Assembly: GCF_013408655.1 (NCBI RefSeq)
Contig: NZ_JACCBP010000001.1
Coordinates: 2,170,001 to 2,234,000 of the forward strand
Source: Pigmentiphaga litoralis
Lineage (GTDB): Bacteria > Pseudomonadota > Gammaproteobacteria > Burkholderiales > Burkholderiaceae_B
Direction of reading: 5' to 3'
Length of the DNA stretch: 64,000 bases
The notes beneath the pieces are model-generated. The model did no database searches. It was given only the letters and a program-made list of their open reading frames with translations, and was not told the origin of the DNA. Shown here in pieces: positions 57,541 through 64,000 of this stretch. Both the position numbers and the translations under genes were made by a program. The number at the start of each line of letters is the position of its first letter. Within the stretch, counting starts at the first letter, position 1.

Positions 57541-59685
57541 CTATTCTATCACTCTGGGCTTTTTTAGCTCGGCCATTCTTTCTTTCAACGCCAAATATCG
57601 CGCTTTTGCGTCATCGCCGGTCAGTCCACCGGCGATCAACGCCTGCTGTTCGCGCGCCGCGGCGTCGAATTCGATCGTCCTGAGCGCATCGAACAATTCT
57701 CCTGCGGGATCAGGCAGTTCGTCTTCATAGATGGTTGCTGTGGCGGCCATTACAAGGGGTTGCGCCAGCGAAGTTCCCTCGGCTGCCTGGATGAGCGCCC
57801 CGGTATGGGACGCCCCGGTGGTGCGCACCAGGGCCACCAGTTCGCGTACGGTTTCAAACCCCGCCGTGCTTGCCAGCATGGTTTCGGACGCGTCGTCGAG
57901 CTCATTGACCGACGCCGGGTGCGTCAGCAGCAGTTGCAGCAGGCGCTGGGCAATGGGCGTCACCACCCGCCTTGCGGGTGGGGGCGCTCCAGGCACTTCA
58001 CGCTGGCCGCGGAAATTCTTGTCGAACTTGCCCCACGATTTGCCGGAGCCGCCTTTCCAATTTCCGTTGCCACCGCCGTTGCCGCCACCCTGGCCGCCAT
58101 ATTTTCCACCGCCCTGGCCGTAGCCACCTTGCCCGTAGCCGCCCTGCTGGCCCTGGCCGCCTTGGCCACCGCTGGGGTCGTAGCCACCCGCGGCGTCGTC
58201 GTAATACGGTTCGTACTGCCCGTCCATGTCGGGCTCGTAGTCCGGAAAGTGGCCATCATCCTGCGGACCGTCGCCTTGCCCGCCCGGGGCATGCGCACCA
58301 CCTGCCTGACCACTATTAGACTCAGAGCGTACAACCGGCATGACAGTTCCCCGCTGACCCGACGCAGCGTGCACAAGCGGGCCACTGGGTACGTCTTCCA
58401 GATGAATCAGCTGCGTCAATTCTTCGGGTGTCAGGCGCGTCAGTTGGGCCAGTTCACGCTGCACCTGCATCCGCAGCGCACCCGCCGGCATCGCCTGCAG
58501 CAGCGGCCGTGCGTCATGAATGCAGCGCGCGCGGCCTTCGGCTTCTTCCATCGGATGGCGGCCCACCAGCTCGCTCAGCATGAATTGCGACAGCGACATC
58601 GCTTCTTTCAGTGCCGTGCGAAAGCCGTCCGGGCCGAATTCGCGGACATACGAATCCGGGTCATGCCCTTCGGGCAAAAACAGGAAGCGGATGCTGGCAT
58701 CGTCGCGCAACAAGGGCAGACAGGCTTCCAGGGCCCGCCAGGCGGCCTTGCGCCCGGCTTTGTCACCGTCGAAGCTGAAGATCACCAGGTCGCTGGCGCG
58801 CAGCAGCTTTTGCACATGCACCGGCGTGGTCGCAGTGCCGAGGGTCGCCACGGCGCACTCGATCCCCAGCTGCGCCAGCGCAACCACGTCCATGTAGCCT
58901 TCGACCACGATCACCATGCCATTGCTGCGGATCGCGGTGCGTCCTTCCCACATGCCGTACAGCTCGGAGCCCTTGGAAAAAATGGGCGTCTCGGGCGAAT
59001 TCAGATACTTGGGCTCGCCCTTGCCGATGATCCGTCCGCCAAAGCCGATCAGGTGGCCCCGCGCATTGCGGATCGGGAAGGTCACGCGTTCGCGGAACCG
59101 GTCGTAGCGGCGGCCTTCCTCGTTCAGGATGACCAGGCCGGATTCGACCAGCAGCGGATCGTCGTAATTGGGCAGGACCGCTTTCAGGCCCTGGCGGTCG
59201 TTGCCAGCCCAGCCCAGGCCGAACCGGGCGGCAATTTCGCCCGACAGGCCCCGCGACTTCAGGTATTCGATCGCTGGCCGCGCCGTACGCAGCTGTTGGC
59301 GGTAGTGAGTATTTGCGGTTTCAAGGACTTCGCTGTGCCGCGAGACAACCGCTTCACGCTGCGCGCGTGCGGCGCGCTGCCGGGGGCTGCGTTCCTCTTC
59401 CGGCACCTTCATGCCGGCGTTGCCAGCCAGGCTGCGCACGGCATCGGGAAAGCTCGCGCCGGTGTGCTCCATCAGGAACCGGATCGCCGTGCCGTGGGCG
59501 CCGCAGCCGAAGCAGTGATAGAACTGCTTGGTGGGGCTGACCGTGAACGACGGCGACTTTTCGTTGTGGAACGGGCACAGCCCGAGCAGATTGGCGCCGC
59601 CCTTGCGCAGGGGCACGTACTGACCCACCACGTCGACAATGTCGACGCGGGCAAGCAAATCCTGAATGAATGAATCCGGGATCAT
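57541..59685 (-). CDS. dnaG: DNA primase DnaG with glycine-rich linker
   Basis: A 714-residue primase. The zinc-binding domain has Cys37, His40, Cys58 and Cys61 (CPFHNEKSPSF... YHCFGCG). The RNA-polymerase/TOPRIM region has VVVEGYMDVVALAQLG (acidic triad start) and IFSFDGDKAGRKAAWRALE, then SQFMLSELV. A helicase-binding C-terminal domain ends the protein. Between them, about residues 475-555, is a Gly/Gln/Tyr-rich stretch (repeated GGYGQGG units, GGNGGGNGNW) not found in E. coli DnaG (581 residues). It synthesises RNA primers at the replication fork, acting with DnaB. Confidence 0.96.
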   Translation of the reverse strand: MIPDSFIQDLLARVDIVDVVGQYVPLRKGGANLLGLCPFHNEKSPSFTVSPTKQFYHCFGCGAHGTAIRFLMEHTGASFPDAVRSLAGNAGMKVPEEERSPRQRAARAQREAVVSRHSEVLETANTHYRQQLRTARPAIEYLKSRGLSGEIAARFGLGWAGNDRQGLKAVLPNYDDPLLVESGLVILNEEGRRYDRFRERVTFPIRNARGHLIGFGGRIIGKGEPKYLNSPETPIFSKGSELYGMWEGRTAIRSNGMVIVVEGYMDVVALAQLGIECAVATLGTATTPVHVQKLLRASDLVIFSFDGDKAGRKAAWRALEACLPLLRDDASIRFLFLPEGHDPDSYVREFGPDGFRTALKEAMSLSQFMLSELVGRHPMEEAEGRARCIHDARPLLQAMPAGALRMQVQRELAQLTRLTPEELTQLIHLEDVPSGPLVHAASGQRGTVMPVVRSESNSGQAGGAHAPGGQGDGPQDDGHFPDYEPDMDGQYEPYYDDAAGGYDPSGGQGGQGQQGGYGQGGYGQGGGKYGGQGGGNGGGNGNWKGGSGKSWGKFDKNFRGQREVPGAPPPARRVVTPIAQRLLQLLLTHPASVNELDDASETMLASTAGFETVRELVALVRTTGASHTGALIQAAEGTSLAQPLVMAATATIYEDELPDPAGELFDALRTIEFDAAAREQQALIAGGLTGDDAKARYLALKERMAELKKPRVIE

Positions 59686-59731
59686 GCGTGGTGGCCCCGC
59701 AAGGGTCGGCCTTCAGGAAAAGCGCGTGGGC

Positions 59732-60193
59732 TCAGCCCAGTTGCGCCTTGATCAGCTTCGAGACTTCCGACATGTCGGCGCGGCCCGCCAGCTTCGGCTT
59801 GACCAGACCCATGACCTTGCCCATGGCGGGAGCACCCGTCACGCCCTGGGCTGCAACGGCAGCCACGGCTTCGGCCACGACGGCGTTGACTTCGTCTTCG
59901 CTTGCGGCCTGGGGCAGGAATTCCTGCAGCACGGCGATCTCGGCCCGTTCGGCGTCCGCCGTTTCGGTACGGCCAGCCTGGTCGTACGCCAGGATCGACT
60001 CACGACGCTGCTTGACCTGCTTTTCGATGATGGCGGTGATTTCGGCGTCGGACAATTCGCGACGCTCATCCACTTCCTTCTGCTTGATGGCGGCCAGCAG
60101 GAAACGCACGGTGCCCAGACGTTCGGCAGCCTTTGCGCGCATGGCGTTTTTCATTTCGTCGGACAGGCGGGTCTTGAGAGAGGCGTCGCTCAT
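59732..60193 (-). CDS. yqeY: GatB/YqeY domain protein
   Basis: A 153-residue helical protein with the GatB/YqeY tRNA-binding-like domain: LKTRLSDEMKNAMRAKAAERLGTVRFLLAAIKQKEVDERRELSDAEITAIIEKQVKQRRES and a Gly-rich C terminus (GAPAMGKVMGLVKPKLAGRADMSEVSKLIKAQLG). It is known from similar operons as a conserved neighbour of rpsU, dnaG and rpoD. Its function is incompletely understood but thought related to tRNA-dependent amidation or tRNA handling. Confidence 0.94.
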   Translation of the reverse strand: MSDASLKTRLSDEMKNAMRAKAAERLGTVRFLLAAIKQKEVDERRELSDAEITAIIEKQVKQRRESILAYDQAGRTETADAERAEIAVLQEFLPQAASEDEVNAVVAEAVAAVAAQGVTGAPAMGKVMGLVKPKLAGRADMSEVSKLIKAQLG

Positions 60194-60285
60194 GGAATAC
60201 TCAGCGCTAGAAGTCGAACAGACAGGGGGAAACCGTGGGCCTATGCCGCAGGCCGGCGATCCGGCGGATACAATGGCAACAACAA

Positions 60286-60330
60286 AAGAATGCCAACAAC
60301 AAAAGCCGCCAGGCTTGCACCATAGCGGCT
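60286..60330 (-). terminator. Partial terminator/attenuator between rpsU and yqeY
   Basis: AGCCGC (60304-60309) pairs with GCGGCT (60325-60330). On the minus strand it is followed by a T-rich tail TTTTGTTGTT from two AACAACAAAAG repeats (60278-60304). The position matches the partial terminators known between rpsU and the distal genes in E. coli; the stem is short. Confidence 0.4.
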
Positions 60331-60400
60331 AATGTCGACAGCGAATTCCTGGCGCTGCAAACCAATGCCGCACAAGCGACATCAGTTTGCCGCAAGCCAA

Positions 60401-60613
60401 TCAGAACAGGCGCTTGGGCAGCTGCTGGCTGCGAATACGCTTGTAGTGACGCTTGACGGCAGCAGCGTGCTTGCGCTTGCGCTCTGCGGTGGGCTTTTCA
60501 TAGAACTCGCGCGAGCGCAGTTCGGTCAGCAGTCCCGTCTTTTCGATGGTGCGCTTGAAACGACGCAGTGCGACCTCAAACGGCTCATTTTCTTTAACGC
60601 GAATCGTGGGCAT
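60401..60613 (-). CDS. rpsU: 30S ribosomal protein S21
   Basis: A 70-residue basic protein of the S21 family ([70 protein letters not shown]). It binds the 30S subunit near the mRNA platform and is first in the rpsU-yqeY-dnaG-rpoD operon. Start fixed by full-length match to the family. Confidence 0.98.
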   Translation of the reverse strand: MPTIRVKENEPFEVALRRFKRTIEKTGLLTELRSREFYEKPTAERKRKHAAAVKRHYKRIRSQQLPKRLF

Positions 60614-60644
60614 GTAGCAATTGCCTTGGGGTTGGATGAATTAG

Positions 60645-60661
60645 CCTGCCAATATAGCAGG
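60645..60661 (-). promoter_or_regulatory. Candidate promoter and small dyad of the rpsU operon
   Basis: CCTGC-N7-GCAGG encloses a minus-strand -10 TATATT (60651-60656) about 38 bp from the rpsU start. The -35 is weak. Unlike the E. coli operon I see no SOS box here. Confidence 0.45.
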
Positions 60662-60797
60662 TCTGGACGAGGAATGCCAGCCCACTCGCGGCCCAGTGCT
60701 ACACTTTCTGTCTGCTCAGGGTAAGCCCTGCCCTGCAAACGGCCACACGGTGTCGCGCGCCGTTCCTGCACCCGCCCTGTCTACTTGTGGCCTCATC

Positions 60798-61838
60798 ATG
60801 ATTGTTCTCGGATTCGAAAGCTCCTGCGACGAGACCGGCGTTGCCGTTGTCGATGCCGACCGCGGCCTGCTGGCTCATGCCCTGTACTCCCAGATCGAGA
60901 TGCATCAGGAATACGGCGGGGTCGTGCCCGAACTGGCGTCTCGCGACCACGTGCGGCGCATTCTGCCTTTGACCCGGCAGGCCCTGACGGACGCCGGACT
61001 GACGCTCGACGACGTGGGCGCGGTGGCCTACACGGCGGGTCCCGGGCTGGCTGGCGCGCTGTTGGTGGGGGCCAGCGTGGCCCAGGCCATCGCCTGGTCG
61101 CGCGACCTGCCGTCCATCGCCATCCACCACCTTGAAGGGCACCTGCTTTCCCCCCTGCTGGCCACGCCCCGCCCCGATTTTCCATTCGTAGCGCTGCTGG
61201 TATCCGGCGGACACACCCAGTTGATGCGAGTAGACGGCGTGGGTGATTACACCTTGCTGGGCGAAACGCTGGATGACGCGGCGGGCGAAGCGTTCGACAA
61301 ATCCGCCAAGCTGATGGGACTGGGCTACCCGGGCGGACCGGCGCTCTCGCGCCTGGCCGAACAAGGCGACGCCAGTCGCTTTGACCTGCCCCGCCCCAAG
61401 CTGCACAGCCCCGACCTGGACTTCAGCTTCAGCGGCTTGAAGACGGCGGTGCTGATCAAAATGAAATCGCTGCCGGAAGGCGATGAGCAGGCCAAAGCAG
61501 ATCTGGCCGCGGCGACGCAGAACGCAATCGTGGAAGTGCTGGTGGCCAAGTCGGTCAAGGCGCTGCAGCAGACCGGGCTGAAACGCCTGGTGATCGCCGG
61601 CGGCGTGGGGGCCAACCGGCTGCTGCGCGAGCGGCTGGCGGAGCGCCTGACCAGGCTGCGCGGCCAAGCCTACTTTCCGCCGCTGGAGTTGTGCACGGAC
61701 AACGGCGCAATGATCGCCTTTGCCGCCGCCATGCGCCTGAAGGCCGGCATGGTGGATGTGGACAGCCGCAATACGGCGTTCACGGTCAAGCCCAGGTGGA
61801 ACCTGGAAGACGCCGGCAAGCGGCCGGAAGTGGCCTGA
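60798..61838 (+). CDS. tsaD: tRNA N6-adenosine threonylcarbamoyltransferase
   Basis: A 346-residue Kae1/TsaD protein. ATP- and metal-binding motifs are [15 protein letters not shown] at the N terminus, then [11 protein letters not shown] with the two conserved His of the metal site and [21 protein letters not shown] and [16 protein letters not shown] follow. With TsaB, TsaC and TsaE it makes t6A at tRNA position 37. It is divergent from rpsU, as in many Betaproteobacteria. The start ATG at 60798 has no clear ribosome site. Confidence 0.97.
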   Translation: MIVLGFESSCDETGVAVVDADRGLLAHALYSQIEMHQEYGGVVPELASRDHVRRILPLTRQALTDAGLTLDDVGAVAYTAGPGLAGALLVGASVAQAIAWSRDLPSIAIHHLEGHLLSPLLATPRPDFPFVALLVSGGHTQLMRVDGVGDYTLLGETLDDAAGEAFDKSAKLMGLGYPGGPALSRLAEQGDASRFDLPRPKLHSPDLDFSFSGLKTAVLIKMKSLPEGDEQAKADLAAATQNAIVEVLVAKSVKALQQTGLKRLVIAGGVGANRLLRERLAERLTRLRGQAYFPPLELCTDNGAMIAFAAAMRLKAGMVDVDSRNTAFTVKPRWNLEDAGKRPEVA

Positions 61839-61862
61839 CGCGCAACTTGTTCTATGCGGACC

Positions 61863-61970
61863 GGGACTGACTTGGGACGGGACTGACTTGGGACGGGACT
61901 GACGCTGAGATGGCCTGACGCTGAAACGCCCAGACGCTGAAACGCCCAGACGCTGAAACGGCCTGACGCG
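61863..61970. repeat. 16-bp tandem repeats after tsaD
   Basis: Two 16-bp units GGGACTGACTTGGGAC (61863-61894) and a partial third are followed by four units of the related GACGCTGAAACGCCCA type (61901-61964: GACGCTGAGATGGCCT, two identical units, GACGCTGAAACGGCCT). The unit resembles the tsaD 3' end (GGCCTGACGC), suggesting expansion from that end. Intergenic, no coding. Confidence 0.85.
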
Positions 61971-61994
61971 GCACAGGCACAGGCACAGGCACAG
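61971..61994. repeat. Hexanucleotide repeat (GCACAG)4
   Basis: Four perfect GCACAG units directly follow the 16-bp repeats, 60 bp before the stop of plsY. A simple-sequence tract prone to length change; it is not in a coding frame. Confidence 0.85.
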
Positions 61995-62053
61995 GCCCAC
62001 ACGCCGCGGCCGACGCATCGACCTTGCTGTTGGCCGTCGCCGGTCGCCCGCTG

Positions 62054-62677
62054 TCAGGCCTTCTTTTTCGACCCGATCTTGCTTTCCTTGCCGGCCATCA
62101 GCTTGGCGATGTTTTCGCGGTGGCGGTAGATCAGCAGCAGGCTCATCAGCGCGATGGCCGTGCCGATGCGGGGGTCGGCGTCCCAGGCCACGTCATGGCC
62201 GAACACATAGAACAACGGCGCCACGATGGCGGCGACCAGCGCCGCCAGCGACGAGTAGCGGAAGAACACGGCCACCAGCAGCCAGCTGGCCAGCACCGCC
62301 AGGCCCAATCCCGGTTCGATCGCCAGCAGCACGCCCAGCGCCGTGGCCACGCCCTTGCCGCCCTTGAAACGGAAGAACACCGGATACAGGTGGCCGATGA
62401 AGACGGCCAGCGCCGCCAGGGCGACGGCGCCGTTGCCGACGTTGTAGGCCGGACCGAACTTCTGCACCAGCCAGACCGCCACGTAGCCCTTCGCGCCATC
62501 GCCCAGCAGGGTCAGGATGGCGGCGGCCTTGTTGCCCGATCGCAGCACATTGGTCGCACCGGGGTTTTTCGACCCGTAGGTGCGGGGATCGGTCAGGCCC
62601 ATGACGCGGCTGACGACCACCGCGAAAGAGATCGACCCGATCAGGTAGGCAAGCACGACGGCGGCGACGGTAAGCAT
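62054..62677 (-). CDS. plsY: Glycerol-3-phosphate acyltransferase PlsY
   Basis: A 207-residue inner-membrane acyltransferase with five or so helices. Family motifs are [50 protein letters not shown] and [18 protein letters not shown]. It transfers acyl from acyl-phosphate to glycerol-3-phosphate in phospholipid synthesis. The start at 62677 is supported by AAGGA; an ATG upstream is less likely. It is convergent with tsaD. Confidence 0.95.
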   Translation of the reverse strand: MLTVAAVVLAYLIGSISFAVVVSRVMGLTDPRTYGSKNPGATNVLRSGNKAAAILTLLGDGAKGYVAVWLVQKFGPAYNVGNGAVALAALAVFIGHLYPVFFRFKGGKGVATALGVLLAIEPGLGLAVLASWLLVAVFFRYSSLAALVAAIVAPLFYVFGHDVAWDADPRIGTAIALMSLLLIYRHRENIAKLMAGKESKIGSKKKA

Positions 62678-62746
62678 GCGAAGAAATCCTTGGGCAGCGA
62701 CGGGCTGCAACGACAGGCGGGAATTCTACCCATCCCGGGACAGGCC

Positions 62747-62773
62747 CGCCGGCAAGGCTGGCGCTTTTTTTTT
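62747..62773 (+). terminator. Orphan plus-strand hairpin with T9 tract
   Basis: CGCCGGC / GCTGGCG (7 pairs, one G-T) with a 3-base loop, then nine T residues. It looks like an intrinsic terminator, but no plus-strand gene ends upstream (neighbours are both minus), so its role is unclear. Confidence 0.5.
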
Positions 62774-62782
62774 GGCTTGCGC

Positions 62783-63271
62783 CTACTCCAGCGCCGCCGA
62801 CACCGGCGTCGCCTTCAGCAGGCGCACCAGTTCCTGCGGATCGATGCCGACCAGATACCCCCGTTTGCCGCCGTTGATCAGGATGTTGGGCAGGTCGAGC
62901 ACGGACGCTTCCACATACACCGGCATGGCCTTGCGGGTGCCGAACGGCGACGTGCCGCCCACCAGGTATCCCGAATGACGCTGGGCCACATCAGGCTTGC
63001 AGGGCGCGACTTTCTTGACGTTGATCTGGCGAGCCAGGTTCTTGGTCGACACTTCGCGGTCGCCATGCTGCAGCACGATCAACGGCTTGGCGTTCTCGTC
63101 TTCCATGATCAGCGTCTTGATGACGATGTGCTCATCCACACCGATCTGGCGCGACGATTCTGACGTGCCGCCGTGATCGACGTAATCGTAGGGGTGTTCG
63201 GTAAACGCGACCTTGTGCTGGCGCAGGAACTGGGTCGCAAGGGTTTCGGAAACGTGTTTGGCTTTGCTCAT
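62783..63271 (-). CDS. ybaK: Cys-tRNA(Pro)/Cys-tRNA(Cys) deacylase YbaK/EbsC
   Basis: A 162-residue YbaK-family trans-editing enzyme. It has KAKHVSETLATQFLRQHKVAFTEHPYDYVDHGGTS, VIKTLIMEDENAKPLIVLQHGDREVSTKNLAR with the conserved Lys in the active site, and GYLVGGTSPFGTRKAMPVYVEASV. It hydrolyses mischarged Cys-tRNA(Pro). Start at 63271 removes a non-conserved extension present from 63319. Confidence 0.95.
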   Translation of the reverse strand: MSKAKHVSETLATQFLRQHKVAFTEHPYDYVDHGGTSESSRQIGVDEHIVIKTLIMEDENAKPLIVLQHGDREVSTKNLARQINVKKVAPCKPDVAQRHSGYLVGGTSPFGTRKAMPVYVEASVLDLPNILINGGKRGYLVGIDPQELVRLLKATPVSAALE

Positions 63272-63318
63272 GACGGGGACAGGCGGCGTGGACTGGATGG
63301 GCGGGCAAGACGGCCGCA

Positions 63319-64000
63319 TCAGCCGCGCGGGTGATGTTGGGCGTGCAGCGACTTGAGCCGCTCCCGCGCAACGTGGGTATAGATCTGGGTGGTGGATATG
63401 TCGGCGTGCCCCAGCAGCATCTGCACGACCCGCAAATCGGCGCCGTGGTTCAGCAGGTGGGTGGCGAACGCGTGGCGCAGCACGTGGGGCGACAAGGCCG
63501 CCGCAATGCCGGCCGCGCGGGCGTATTTCTTCACGATCAGCCAGAAGCCCTGGCGGGTCATGGGCCCGCCCCGTGCCGTCACGAACAGGGCGTCGCTGAC
63601 CTGCCCGTTCAGCAAGGCCGGCCGTGCGTCGGCCAGGTACAGGGTGATCCAGTGCGCGGCTTCGGCCCCCAGGGGCACCAGCCGGTCCTTGCCACCCTTG
63701 CCCAGCACCACGCGCACCACACCGTCGTTCAGGCCGACATCCAGCGACTTCAAGCCCACCAGTTCGGACACGCGCAGGCCTGTTGCGTACAAGGTTTCAA
63801 GCATGGCGCGATCGCGCTGGCCCAGCGCCGTGGCCGTCTGCGGCGCGGTCAGCAGCGCTTCGACCTGCGCTTCGGACAGGGTCTTGGGCATGCGTGGCGC
63901 CTGCTTGGCCGACCGCAGCGTCAGGCAGGGGTCCGCTGCCGCGTGGTGCGTGCGCAGCGCCCATTGGTAGAAGCGCCGCAGCGTGGCCAGCCGGCGATTG
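63319..64000 (-). CDS. xerD: Tyrosine recombinase XerD, C-terminal portion (5' end outside window)
   Basis: The minus-strand frame continues to the window edge, where its N-terminal SAM-like core (RRLATLRRFYQWA...) is visible, so the gene is incomplete. The catalytic domain has the tyrosine-recombinase residues: Arg in YATGLRVSELVGL, Lys in GKGGKDRLVPLG, His-x-x-Arg in SPHVLRHAFATHLL, His in LGHADISTTQIYTHV and nucleophile Tyr in the same motif. With XerC it resolves chromosome dimers at dif. XerD is favoured over XerC by the Pro-Lys-Thr-Leu linker and C terminus, moderately. Confidence 0.9.
   Translation of the reverse strand, partial: NRRLATLRRFYQWALRTHHAAADPCLTLRSAKQAPRMPKTLSEAQVEALLTAPQTATALGQRDRAMLETLYATGLRVSELVGLKSLDVGLNDGVVRVVLGKGGKDRLVPLGAEAAHWITLYLADARPALLNGQVSDALFVTARGGPMTRQGFWLIVKKYARAAGIAAALSPHVLRHAFATHLLNHGADLRVVQMLLGHADISTTQIYTHVARERLKSLHAQHHPRG

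Noticed and set aside
57760..59673. 637-residue plus-strand open frame antisense to dnaG
   Set aside because: An antisense shadow of dnaG; no recognisable domains.
61863..61994. CRISPR array
   Set aside because: Repeats are 16-bp and directly adjacent with no unique spacers and no cas genes.

Overview
The window is a GC-rich, densely packed chromosomal segment from a betaproteobacterium. It most resembles the Alcaligenaceae (the Bordetella / Achromobacter / Pigmentiphaga type). The supporting features are two tripartite-tricarboxylate (Bug-type) periplasmic binding proteins, the rpsU-yqeY-dnaG-rpoD macromolecular-synthesis block next to tsaD, a gcdH gene divergent from its LysR regulator, and many small catabolic operons each with its own regulator. 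No prophage, insertion sequence, rRNA or CRISPR array is visible. The genus is an inference.

Layout. 1-2873: plus-strand catabolic operon (end of an acetoacetyl-CoA synthetase, amidohydrolase, Bug receptor, MarR regulator). 2928-9858: AI-2E-type permease, a PTS-EIIC/EAL fusion, a DUF1778/GNAT toxin-antitoxin pair with a palindromic operator, tRNA(CAT) with terminator, and a hybrid histidine kinase. 10041-17389: minus-strand hyuA-hyuB-iclR-orphan-FAH-bug operon. 17572-28747: regulators and redox enzymes: NmrA-type reductase/HxlR, quinone oxidoreductase/AraC, a LivJ-type receptor with a p-cresol-dehydrogenase-type flavoprotein and a GlcF-type Fe-S protein, and a FadJ-type bifunctional enzyme divergent from a LysR gene.

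28808-32254 is an NAD-recycling block: a NrtR-type Nudix regulator, nadV and a second prs, with three copies of a 23-bp motif at the three gene starts. 32431-40368 holds a tannase-family lipoprotein and an iron/phosphonate-type ABC operon with two ATPase genes and a LysR gene. 40502-51886 is a mixture of orphan small genes, an alpha/beta hydrolase, a degenerate response regulator, MarR, a GAF-GGDEF cyclase, a small gene under a LexA-like box, an SGNH hydrolase, a voltage-gated-type K+ channel, an SbmA/YddA-type ABC protein and a GNAT enzyme.

51977-64000 is mainly core genome: gcdH/LysR, rpoD, dnaG, yqeY, rpsU, tsaD, plsY, ybaK and the 3' part of xerD, which runs off the window. The most interesting items are the NrtR-nadV-prs regulon with its repeated operator, the flavoprotein plus Fe-S pair with a missing cluster cysteine, the EIIC-EAL fusion, the SOS-box small gene, and the low-complexity linker inside DnaG. 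All functions come from reading motifs in the translations; no database search was run.
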